Below, in pieces: positions 1 to 7,085 of a stretch of 26,074 nt of DNA. Location of the stretch: the NCBI GenBank assembly GCA_016649775.1, contig JAENWY010000004.1, positions 1 to 26,074 on the forward strand. The letters run 5' to 3'. Source of the DNA: Spirochaetaceae bacterium. Its GTDB lineage: Bacteria > Spirochaetota > Spirochaetia > Sphaerochaetales > Sphaerochaetaceae. The position numbers were made by a program, and so were the translations under genes. Each line of letters begins with the position of its first letter. Within the stretch, counting starts at the first letter, position 1. The notes under the pieces are model-generated. The model made no database searches. It was not told the DNA's origin and saw nothing but the letters and a program-made list of their open reading frames with translations.

Positions 1-1638
1 AAAAAAATTGCTTCTGAAAAAGGTTATGAAGGCTTTAAAAACATGTGGGTAAATTCTCCTCAGAGTGATTTCAAAGCAGCTGTTATTGGTGCAGGACCTG
101 CTGGTCTATCTGCAGCTTTCTTCTTAGCTCGATCTGGTTTTCAAACTCAAATATTTGAGAAAGAACAAACAGCTGGTGGTGTAGTTAGAAATGTTATTCC
201 TGAATTCCGTATTCCTGTAGCAGCAATTGAACAAGATGTTGAATTTATCAAATCAAATGGTGTTGAAATAAAATTTGGTGCTTCTAAAGAAGAAACAACA
301 GTTAAAGCTCTTAAAGAAGCTGGTTATGATTATATATTCTATGCAATTGGTACAGAAAAAGATAATCCTTATACCTTATCTGGTGGCGATGACATTATTA
401 TTGAAGCTCTTCCATTCCTTCGTTCATACAGACTAAAATCTGATGGTGTAACTTTAGGTAAACACGTAATTGTATTAGGTGCTGGTAGTGTAGCAATGGA
501 TACAGCACGTGCAGCAAAAAGAGTTAAAGGTGTTGAAGATGTAACTATTGTTTATCGTAGAACGATTGCAGAAATGCCAGCGGATATGGAAGAATATGAA
601 TACACATTAGAAGATGGTGTTAAATATGACTTCTTAGCTAATCCAACTGAATACAAAAATGGTGTATTAACAGTTGCAAAGATGGAACTAGGCGAACCTG
701 ATGTTTCCGGCAGAAGACGTCCTGTCCCAACTAAGGAAACTTATACACTTCCTTGTGATAATATTATTACAGCTATTGCTTCTCATGTCGATGAAGAAAT
801 GACTAACTTCTACGGTTTACCTGTAGACGAAAGAGGCAATGTAATAGTTAACAAAGAAACTCTTGAATCTTCTATAGAAAATGTATTCTTAGTAGGTGAT
901 ATGAGCTCTGGTCCATCTGTTGTTGTTAAAAGTATTGCATCAGCTAGATTAGGTGTCGATTCTCTACTAGATAAAATTCTTGGACCTGAAGAAGAACCTG
1001 AATCATGTGGTTGTGGCGACCCAAGTTGTGATCATGATCATGATCATAATCACAGTAGTGATGAAGATGATGATGAAGAATTTGAAGAAGAAGATGAAAG
1101 CGAAGAATTCGCACAAGAAGAAAATGAGTACTACAAAGAACTAAGAAATAAAAAGGGGAACATTACATTACCACTTGATGCTTCTGAAAAAGAGTTCTTG
1201 AAGAATGAAGGTCAAAGATGTAACGAATGTTCATACATTTGTAATAAATGTGTTGAAGTTTGTCCAAACCGTGCAAACTTAAATATTGATGTAAGAAATT
1301 ATGGCATTTTTAAAGATCCCTTCCAAATTGTTCACATTGATGCATATTGCAATGAATGTGGTAACTGTGCAACTTTCTGTCCTTACACATTAGGTACACC
1401 TTATAAAGATAAATTTACAGTTTTCTCAAGAATGGATGATTTTGAAAATTCAACTAATAGTGGTTTTGTATCAGAAGATTCTGAGATTACAATTAGACTT
1501 GATGGTAAATTATTTAATTGTTCATTTAATTCAGAAGGCCTATTAGAAGGCGATGAAGGTGTTAGTGAAGAAGTAGCTGCTGTAATTGAAGAAATTTATC
1601 TATCTTATAGCTACCTATTAGGTTATGTAGAAGACTAA
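1..1638 (+). CDS. ygfK: Putative selenate reductase/oxidoreductase subunit YgfK, C-terminal part (5' end outside window)
   Basis: The reading frame is open from base 1, so this is the last 545 codons of a protein that is about 1030 residues long in E. coli. From the first base, an FAD-binding Rossmann motif (GAGPAGLSAAFFLARSG) lies at about residues 31-47 and a second, NAD(P)H-binding one (VLGAGSVAMDTARAAK) at about 158-173. The C-terminus carries two ferredoxin clusters: CNECSYICNKCVEVCP, and CNECGNCATFCPY just after it. This is the glutamate-synthase-small-subunit plus ferredoxin layout of YgfK. The family is thought to pass electrons to or from the XdhD/YgfM molybdenum hydroxylase in anaerobic purine metabolism; that role is inferred here from the neighbours. 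An odd Cys/His/Asp/Glu-rich linker (about bases 1000-1140) separates the NAD(P) and ferredoxin parts. The gene is followed 16 bases later by ssnA, so the two are probably co-transcribed. Confidence 0.93.
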   Translation, partial: KKIASEKGYEGFKNMWVNSPQSDFKAAVIGAGPAGLSAAFFLARSGFQTQIFEKEQTAGGVVRNVIPEFRIPVAAIEQDVEFIKSNGVEIKFGASKEETTVKALKEAGYDYIFYAIGTEKDNPYTLSGGDDIIIEALPFLRSYRLKSDGVTLGKHVIVLGAGSVAMDTARAAKRVKGVEDVTIVYRRTIAEMPADMEEYEYTLEDGVKYDFLANPTEYKNGVLTVAKMELGEPDVSGRRRPVPTKETYTLPCDNIITAIASHVDEEMTNFYGLPVDERGNVIVNKETLESSIENVFLVGDMSSGPSVVVKSIASARLGVDSLLDKILGPEEEPESCGCGDPSCDHDHDHNHSSDEDDDEEFEEEDESEEFAQEENEYYKELRNKKGNITLPLDASEKEFLKNEGQRCNECSYICNKCVEVCPNRANLNIDVRNYGIFKDPFQIVHIDAYCNECGNCATFCPYTLGTPYKDKFTVFSRMDDFENSTNSGFVSEDSEITIRLDGKLFNCSFNSEGLLEGDEGVSEEVAAVIEEIYLSYSYLLGYVED

Positions 1639-1654
1639 ACAAAAGGATAGGATA

Positions 1655-2968
1655 ATGAGTACAATTTTTAAAAATGTAAGAATTATGCAGACTAAACCTC
1701 CTTTTGAGGTTCAAGAAAATATGGATGTTCTAGTTGCGGGCGATAAAATCGCCCGCATAGCTAACGACATAAAAGCTGATGGTGCAAAGATTATTAATGG
1801 TAAAGGTAAAACTTTAATGCCTGGTAATGTTTGTGCTCACCACCACTATTACAGTGGACTATCACGTGGAATGCTTGTTAATGCAGGCCCACAAACAGAC
1901 CTTATCCAAATTCTTAAAGAATGGTGGTGGAGAGTTGATAGATCTTTAGATGAAGAGGCAACATACTATTCATCTCTTATTTGTTCTCTTGATGCAATTG
2001 CAGCTGGTACTACTAGTGTTGTTGATCATCATGCAAGTCCCTCTTATATAAAAGGGTCCCTTTCGACTATTGCTAAAGGCATGGAAGAAGTTGGACTAAG
2101 AGGAATGACCTGTTATGAAGTAACAGATAGAAATAGAGGCATGGCTGAAGTTGAAGAAGGCGTTCAAGAAAATGTTGATTTTGCTACATCAGGTACAACT
2201 GATATGGTAAAAGCAATGATTGGTGGTCACGCTCCATTTACTATCCCAGATGAGGGACTAAAATTAATGAGCGAAGCTGTTAAGCAAACTGGATGTGGAA
2301 TGCATCTACATGTAGCAGAAGGCGACTATGATCAACTTTATTCTCATTTTAGATATAATAAAGATATTGTTAAAAGATTAGATGATTTTGATCTATTACA
2401 TGATAATACTTTATTGGTTCATGGTATTTATTTAAGCGAGGAAGAGATTGATATCTTAAATGATAGAGGTTGTTTCTTTGCTCATAATCCAAGATCTAAT
2501 ATGAATAATCAAATTGGTTATTCAAATAGTCTTCCTAGAGTTAAAAAATTAATTATGGGAACAGATGGTTGTGGTGGTAATATGTTTGAAGAATGTAAAA
2601 TTGCTTTCTTTAAAAACCGAGATGCTAAAGGACCTTTCTGGCCAAATGATTTTGTAGGAGCTATGAATAGAGGAAATGAATTAATTGAAACTTATTTTGA
2701 TGGTTCATTTGGAGAAGTTAAAGAAGGTTATAAAGCAGATTTAACTCTTCTTGATTATCACTCTCCAACTCCTTTATTACCTGGTAATGCTGCTGGTCAT
2801 TTTGTTTGGGGTATGAGTAGTAATGCCGTACACTCTGTTATGATTAACGGTAAAATGGTTTTAGAGAATAGAGAATTCCCTGGAATTAACGTTGATGAAA
2901 TTTATGCAAAAGCAGCAGAAGTTGCTCAGAGAGTTTGGAATAAAGTAGATACATTAGAAGCTAGATAA
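1655..2968 (+). CDS. ssnA: Putative aminohydrolase SsnA
   Basis: 437 residues, against 442 in E. coli SsnA, and alike end to end. It is a metal-dependent amidohydrolase of the COG0402 (cytosine deaminase/chlorohydrolase) group. Visible motifs are the metal-binding HxH in CAHHHYYSGLSRGM (about residue 62), GGHAPFTIP, HLHVAEGDYDQL, LLVHGIYLSEEEI, HNPRSNMNNQIGYS and the catalytic-Asp stretch MGTDGCGGNMFEE. The family hydrolyses C-N bonds in purine-like rings. The exact SsnA substrate is not clear from sequence, but the link to ygfK, ygeY and xdhD places it in purine/urate breakdown. The start follows a weak ribosome site (aggata). It lies 16 bases after ygfK and 54 bases before ygeY, so all three are likely one transcript. 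Confidence 0.93.
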   Translation: MSTIFKNVRIMQTKPPFEVQENMDVLVAGDKIARIANDIKADGAKIINGKGKTLMPGNVCAHHHYYSGLSRGMLVNAGPQTDLIQILKEWWWRVDRSLDEEATYYSSLICSLDAIAAGTTSVVDHHASPSYIKGSLSTIAKGMEEVGLRGMTCYEVTDRNRGMAEVEEGVQENVDFATSGTTDMVKAMIGGHAPFTIPDEGLKLMSEAVKQTGCGMHLHVAEGDYDQLYSHFRYNKDIVKRLDDFDLLHDNTLLVHGIYLSEEEIDILNDRGCFFAHNPRSNMNNQIGYSNSLPRVKKLIMGTDGCGGNMFEECKIAFFKNRDAKGPFWPNDFVGAMNRGNELIETYFDGSFGEVKEGYKADLTLLDYHSPTPLLPGNAAGHFVWGMSSNAVHSVMINGKMVLENREFPGINVDEIYAKAAEVAQRVWNKVDTLEAR

Positions 2969-3022
2969 TAGCATTTATATAAAGAAATTAAAAAAGGCCA
3001 TTGGGCCAAGGAGAAATACAAA

Positions 3023-4237
3023 ATGGGTATTGTAGAACAGATTAGAGCAAAAGCTGCAGAATACAGTGATTACACAGCAACTAACTTATCAAAGATGGTT
3101 CAGATTAAAAGTTATAGTGGACAAGAAGAAAACGTTTGTCGCCTTATTGTTGAACTATGTAAAGAAGCTAAATTTGATGAAGTTTATATTGATGACTTAG
3201 GCTCAGTTATTGGTAGAGTTGGTAATGGCCCAAAGACAATTGCTTTTGATGCTCATATTGATACTGTTGAAGTTGGAAATATGAATAACTGGGATTTCGA
3301 TCCTTTCAGTGGTGAAATTGTTGATGGTCTTGTAAAAGGTCGAGGTACCTCGGATCAAGAAGGCGGTGCCGCTTCAATGATTACCGCTGGTCGTATTCTT
3401 AAAGAATTAGATTATGCTGGCGAATATACTGTATACTTTACTTTCACTGTAATGGAAGAAGATTGTGATGGTATGTGTTGGAAGTATTTAATTGAAGAAG
3501 AAAACTTCAAACCTGAATTAGTTGTATCAACAGAACCAACTTCTTGTCAACTTTATAGAGGCCATAGGGGTAGAATGGAAATTAGAGTTATTTTAAGAGG
3601 TATCTCTTGCCATGGTTCAGCTCCAGAACGTGGTGTATCAGCTTCTTATAAAGCAGCTCGCGCAGCATTAGCTATTGAACAATTAAATGCAGATCTACAA
3701 CCTGATGAAGACAAATTCTTAGGTAAAGGTACTATTACTGTTTCTCAAATGGACGTTAAAGGCCCTTCTCAATGTGCAGTTGCTGATTATGCAATGTTAT
3801 ATTGCGACCGTCGTTTAACTTGGGGTGAAGATGCAGATTTAGCTATTTCTCAAGTTAGAGATTATGTTTCAAAAGCTACTGGTGATAAACCTGAAGATAT
3901 TATTGTTGAAATGCCTAATTATGAAAAAACTGGTTGGACAAAGAAAGAATATTCTCAAGAATTATATTTCCCTACATGGAAAATTGATGCAGACCATATG
4001 CTTGTAAAAGCTGGCGTTGAAGCTCACACTGCTTTATTTGGTAAAGCTCCTAATGTTGATAAATGGACTTTCTCAACAAACTGTGTAGCAACTACTGGTC
4101 GTCATAAGATTCCTGCAATCGGATTTGGTCCTGGTGATGAAAATCAAGCTCATGCTCCAAACGAAATTACACGTGTTAAGGATTTAGAAATTTGTGCTGC
4201 ATTTTATGCAATGCTTCCTTATAGCTTAGAAAAATAA
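3023..4237 (+). CDS. ygeY: YgeY family M20 metallohydrolase
   Basis: 404 residues (E. coli YgeY 403). It is an M20-type zinc peptidase/deacylase fold. The metal-site residues are visible: AFDAHIDTVE (H78, D80), GRGTSDQEGGAASM (D111), VMEEDCDG (E145/E146), STEPTS (E171) and the late His in GPGDENQAHAPNEI. The dimerisation/substrate domain begins near GHRGRMEIRV and ISCHGSAPERG. YgeY belongs to the ygeW-ygeX-ygeY set that acts with the xdhD module in anaerobic urate/purine degradation, probably on a ring-opened ureido or acylated amino intermediate; the exact reaction is inferred. A good ribosome site (aaggaga) precedes the ATG. ygeX, the usual diaminopropionate ammonia-lyase partner, is not in the window. 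The gene is followed directly by a terminator-like RNA element. Confidence 0.93.
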   Translation: MGIVEQIRAKAAEYSDYTATNLSKMVQIKSYSGQEENVCRLIVELCKEAKFDEVYIDDLGSVIGRVGNGPKTIAFDAHIDTVEVGNMNNWDFDPFSGEIVDGLVKGRGTSDQEGGAASMITAGRILKELDYAGEYTVYFTFTVMEEDCDGMCWKYLIEEENFKPELVVSTEPTSCQLYRGHRGRMEIRVILRGISCHGSAPERGVSASYKAARAALAIEQLNADLQPDEDKFLGKGTITVSQMDVKGPSQCAVADYAMLYCDRRLTWGEDADLAISQVRDYVSKATGDKPEDIIVEMPNYEKTGWTKKEYSQELYFPTWKIDADHMLVKAGVEAHTALFGKAPNVDKWTFSTNCVATTGRHKIPAIGFGPGDENQAHAPNEITRVKDLEICAAFYAMLPYSLEK

Positions 4238-4258
4238 GATATTATTTAATAAGTAATT

Positions 4259-4359
4259 TATAGCCACTCGAATACTATGGCTCATATATGTGGATAACCG
4301 AAAAGTACACCGCCCCTATTATATGAGTCATTGTAGAAAGGGTGGCTATATTCTTTTTT
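4259..4359 (+). promoter_or_regulatory. Candidate switch-type terminator / structured leader RNA
   Basis: A perfect 9-bp stem, TATAGCCAC (4259-4267) with GTGGCTATA (4342-4350), encloses a 12-bp stem of 4277-4288 with 4320-4331 (one G-U). A T-rich tract, TTCTTTTTT, follows at 4351-4359, as in an intrinsic terminator. In the apical loop, CCGCCC (4310-4315) can pair with GGGTGG (4340-4345). This would take over part of the 3' strand of the outer stem, so the two states exclude each other. It sits 21 bases after ygeY and upstream of the deaminase-xdhD block. It is either the ygeY terminator or a regulated attenuator between the two halves of the purine locus. I recognise no known riboswitch class in it. 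Confidence 0.55.
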
Positions 4360-4373
4360 GAATATACCATACA

Positions 4374-4419
4374 TCTTATAATTATTAATGAAACTTATAA
4401 GTTTCTTATAATTATTAAT
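4374..4419 (+). repeat. Direct repeat flanking a palindrome
   Basis: TCTTATAATTATTAAT occurs at 4374-4389 and again at 4404-4419, a 30-base period of about three helical turns. The perfect palindrome AAACTTATAAGTTT (4391-4404) lies between the copies and overlaps the second by one base. Two same-face half-sites plus a dyad is the look of an operator, upstream of the candidate promoter at 4675. The sequence is AT-rich, so chance is a real alternative. The rest of the gap (4420-4674 and 4704-4788) shows no gene. Confidence 0.4.
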
Positions 4420-4674
4420 ATCAAAATTAAGTTTTTATTGTGTCTAACTTATAGGGACCAGTTTAAATTCAAACATAAAGTAATCTCTTCTAAATATAAT
4501 AACTAAAGAAGAAGTACATTGGTCAAATAATGCTTTTTGATTTGTTTACTATAAATCTCATTGTTTAATTTAAAATATGATTGATAACCTAAAAAAGTAA
4601 TTCAATATTTAACTAAAACACAAATTTAATACATTAAAATGTTGTTAAACTAAACAAATATTGAAAGTTTTTCA

Positions 4675-4703
4675 TTGCGAATTAGTAGTTTATGCTTTAT
4701 TAT
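4675..4703 (+). promoter_or_regulatory. Candidate sigma70-type promoter for the deaminase-ygfM-xdhD-ygeW operon
   Basis: TTGCGA (4675-4680), a 17-base spacer, then TATTAT (4698-4703). This is the best -35/-10 pair I see in the 626-base gap. It predicts a start near 4710 and a leader of about 150 bases before the ATG at 4864. Confidence 0.5.
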
Positions 4704-4788
4704 ATATATGTAAGTCTGTTTATTAATTGATTTATAACAAAATGACTAATAAATAGTATTTTTTTTTGGTAAACATAAAATATGAATT

Positions 4789-4838
4789 AGAGAATTGATA
4801 TTGGAAACACCAAAATATATTTTGAGGGAGTATTCTCT
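4789..4838 (+). promoter_or_regulatory. Small structured element in the leader of the 8-oxoguanine deaminase operon
   Basis: AGAGAAT (4789-4795) can pair with ATTCTCT (4832-4838). Inside lies the hairpin TTGG-AAACA-CCAA (4801-4813) and a purine-rich stretch GAGGGAG (4824-4830). It ends about 14 bases before the strong ribosome site AGGAGG (4851-4856). It could modulate translation, but short stems are common in AT-rich leaders. Confidence 0.25.
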
Positions 4839-4863
4839 TTATAAAAATATAGGAGGTTGAAAA

Positions 4864-6243
4864 ATGTCAGGTAGAATTTTATTAAAAGACATACATTGTC
4901 TTCGAACTGATTTCCAAAAACCAGCTTTATCTGGAGCTGATGTACTAATAGAAAATGGTATAATCAAGAAGATATCAAAAGAGGGTAACATTAAAGTTGA
5001 TAGTTTTACAAAAGTTATCAATTGTAGCAATCACACTGTAATCCCTGGATTAGTTAATACACATCATCACTTTTATCAAACACTAACTAGGAATCTTCCA
5101 GAGGTTCAAGATGCTAAGTTATTTGATTGGTTAATTTATCTTTATGAAATCTGGAAAGGTATTGATGAAGAGGCTGTATCTGTTAGTAGTTCTCTTGCAA
5201 TGGCTGAATTATTAAAAACAGGATGTACCGCAACAACTGATCATCATTATTTATACCCACGTGGCTTTTCTGGGGATTTAATGGGACTCCAATTTGAAGC
5301 TGCCGATAAATTAGGAATGAGATTCTCTCCAACCCGTGGTTCAATGAGTTTATCTAAGAAAGATAATGGACTACCACCTGATTCTGTTGTTCAAACAGAG
5401 GATGAAATTTTAGAAGATAGTGAGCGATGTATTAAAAGATATCATCAATCAGGTAATTCAATGCATAAGATTGTTTTAGCTCCTTGTTCGCCCTTTTCTG
5501 TAACCAAAGATTTAATGAGTCAAACTAGTGCATTAGCTAGAAAATATAATGTTAGACTTCATACTCATCTTTGTGAAACTTTCGATGAAAATGAATTCTG
5601 TATTCAAATGTATGGAATGAGACCATTAGATTTGATGAAAGAATGTGGGATGGTTGGTTCTGATGTGTTTTTTGCACATGGTATACATTTTAATGATGAA
5701 GAGTTAAAATATCTAGCAGATAGTGGCTCTCATATTGCGCACTGTCCATCAAGTAATATGCGACTAGGTTCTGGCATTTGTAGAGTAAAAGAAATGCTTG
5801 AATTAGGTATAAATGTTGGTCTTGCTGTTGATGGTTCTGCAAGTAATGATAGCTCAGATATGTTAGGTGAATTAAGACAAGCCCTATTATTACAACGTGT
5901 AAAATACGGATCAAGTGCATTGACTGCCGATCAGGTATTTACAATGGGAAGTATTAATGGTGCTAATATGCTAGGTTTTGAAAAAACTGGCAAGATAGAA
6001 GAAGGATGGAATGCTGATATGGCAATATATGATGTATCAACACTTCCATATGCAGGCTCTCATAGTGATAGTAGTGCTTCTTTAATCTTCTGTGGTACAA
6101 ATCATAATACAGCATACACCATTGTTAATGGTAAAATAGTTGTAGATGATGGAAGACTCGTAGGATATGATGAAGAAGAATTAGCTGCTAAAGGCCGAGA
6201 AGTCTCAGTAAAATTGCTTAAAAAGGCTGGAGTTATAGAATAA
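4864..6243 (+). CDS. 8-oxoguanine deaminase-type amidohydrolase
   Basis: 459 residues, COG0402 amidohydrolase. The N-terminal stretch THHHFYQTLTRNLP, then DAKLFDWLIYLYEIW and TDHHYLYPRG, is characteristic of the 8-oxoguanine deaminase group and differs clearly from SsnA. Expected metal/catalytic residues are present: H67 and H69 (THHHF), H235 and E238 (HTHLCE), H272 (FAHGIHF) and D323 (LAVDGSASND). The family turns 8-oxoguanine into urate plus ammonia; related members deaminate other aminopurines. In this context it could feed oxidised guanine or guanine-like bases into the XdhD pathway. It has a near-ideal ribosome site (AGGAGG, 7 bases before ATG) and opens the second block of the locus. 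Its stop overlaps the ygfM start (TAATG), so the two are translationally coupled. Confidence 0.88.
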   Translation: MSGRILLKDIHCLRTDFQKPALSGADVLIENGIIKKISKEGNIKVDSFTKVINCSNHTVIPGLVNTHHHFYQTLTRNLPEVQDAKLFDWLIYLYEIWKGIDEEAVSVSSSLAMAELLKTGCTATTDHHYLYPRGFSGDLMGLQFEAADKLGMRFSPTRGSMSLSKKDNGLPPDSVVQTEDEILEDSERCIKRYHQSGNSMHKIVLAPCSPFSVTKDLMSQTSALARKYNVRLHTHLCETFDENEFCIQMYGMRPLDLMKECGMVGSDVFFAHGIHFNDEELKYLADSGSHIAHCPSSNMRLGSGICRVKEMLELGINVGLAVDGSASNDSSDMLGELRQALLLQRVKYGSSALTADQVFTMGSINGANMLGFEKTGKIEEGWNADMAIYDVSTLPYAGSHSDSSASLIFCGTNHNTAYTIVNGKIVVDDGRLVGYDEEELAAKGREVSVKLLKKAGVIE

Positions 6244-7085
6244 TGATTAAAAATTACAAAATTGCAAAAGACGTTAAAAACGCTTTAACTCTTAAAAGTG
6301 AAAATCCAAATGCTGCTTTTTATGCAGGTGGTACAGAAATTAATAGATTAAATTCTGCTGTTAAAGTTACTGATGTAATATCTTTAGAAGGATTAGGATT
6401 AGATAAGATTGAGGATACAAAAAAAGGCGTAAAAATCGGAGCTTGTGTAACTTTTCAAAATTTAATAGATAGTCAATTAATTCCTGAGTATTTAAAAAAA
6501 TCAGCTCTCTATTGTGCCTCTCGAACACTTAGAGAAATGGCAACAATTGGTGGAAATCTAGCTTTAGGTTCTGATGATTCCTATTTAATGCCTACATTAC
6601 TTGCTGCAAAAGCAAGACTTCTAACCTATGGTTTAACAGAAAAAGGTGTATATACTGAAGATAATGTACCTATTAGAGAATATCATTCTTATCATAGAGA
6701 ATTTAGTAGTACTCTCTTAGTTGGTATTATTTTACCTAAAGAAGATAGAATAGTTTTGTCAAAACGTTTTTCTAACACAGCTCATAGCTCCTCATGTGTA
6801 ACTGTATCATTTGGTGCAAAAATTGTAGAAGACAGATTAGAAGAAGTTAGAATATTTGCAGCCATTAAATCTACAGGTATTCAAAGATATAAAGATGTTG
6901 AAAATTCTATTGAAAATGATTCTTTCGCATGTGTTGAAGATGTTGAATTTGCAGTATCTACCAAAACTAGCGAAGTAGCTGTAGATGATATTACATCTAG
7001 CTCACAGTATAAATCATATATTACAGGTCAAGCTGTAGCTTCAATGTATGAAGAAACAAAAAAAATAATGAGTGGTAAAGAATAA
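6243..7085 (+). CDS. ygfM: FAD-binding subunit of the xanthine dehydrogenase family (YgfM)
   Basis: 280 residues (E. coli YgfM 259). It has the two FAD-contact motifs of the molybdenum-hydroxylase flavin subunit: FYAGGTEINRL near residue 27 and REMATIGGNLALGSDD near residue 98. The C-terminal CO-dehydrogenase-flavoprotein-like domain follows. It is expected to carry FAD and move electrons between the molybdenum centre of XdhD and an acceptor or donor such as YgfK. Both ends overlap neighbours by one base (TAATG with the deaminase upstream, TAATG with xdhD downstream). This indicates tight translational coupling and equal expression. Confidence 0.92.
   Translation: MIKNYKIAKDVKNALTLKSENPNAAFYAGGTEINRLNSAVKVTDVISLEGLGLDKIEDTKKGVKIGACVTFQNLIDSQLIPEYLKKSALYCASRTLREMATIGGNLALGSDDSYLMPTLLAAKARLLTYGLTEKGVYTEDNVPIREYHSYHREFSSTLLVGIILPKEDRIVLSKRFSNTAHSSSCVTVSFGAKIVEDRLEEVRIFAAIKSTGIQRYKDVENSIENDSFACVEDVEFAVSTKTSEVAVDDITSSSQYKSYITGQAVASMYEETKKIMSGKE

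Noticed and set aside
4259..4350. Purine, preQ1-II or ZTP riboswitch, or SRP RNA
   Set aside because: Single short matches (GGATAACCG, CCGCC) recall preQ1-II and ZTP, but the rest of those consensus structures is missing. I keep it as an unclassified element.
4441..4464. IS3-type terminal repeat (TGTCTAACTTATAGGGACCA)
   Set aside because: It resembles the end of some IS3 elements, but no inverted partner and no transposase fragment is near, so one AT-rich match is not enough.
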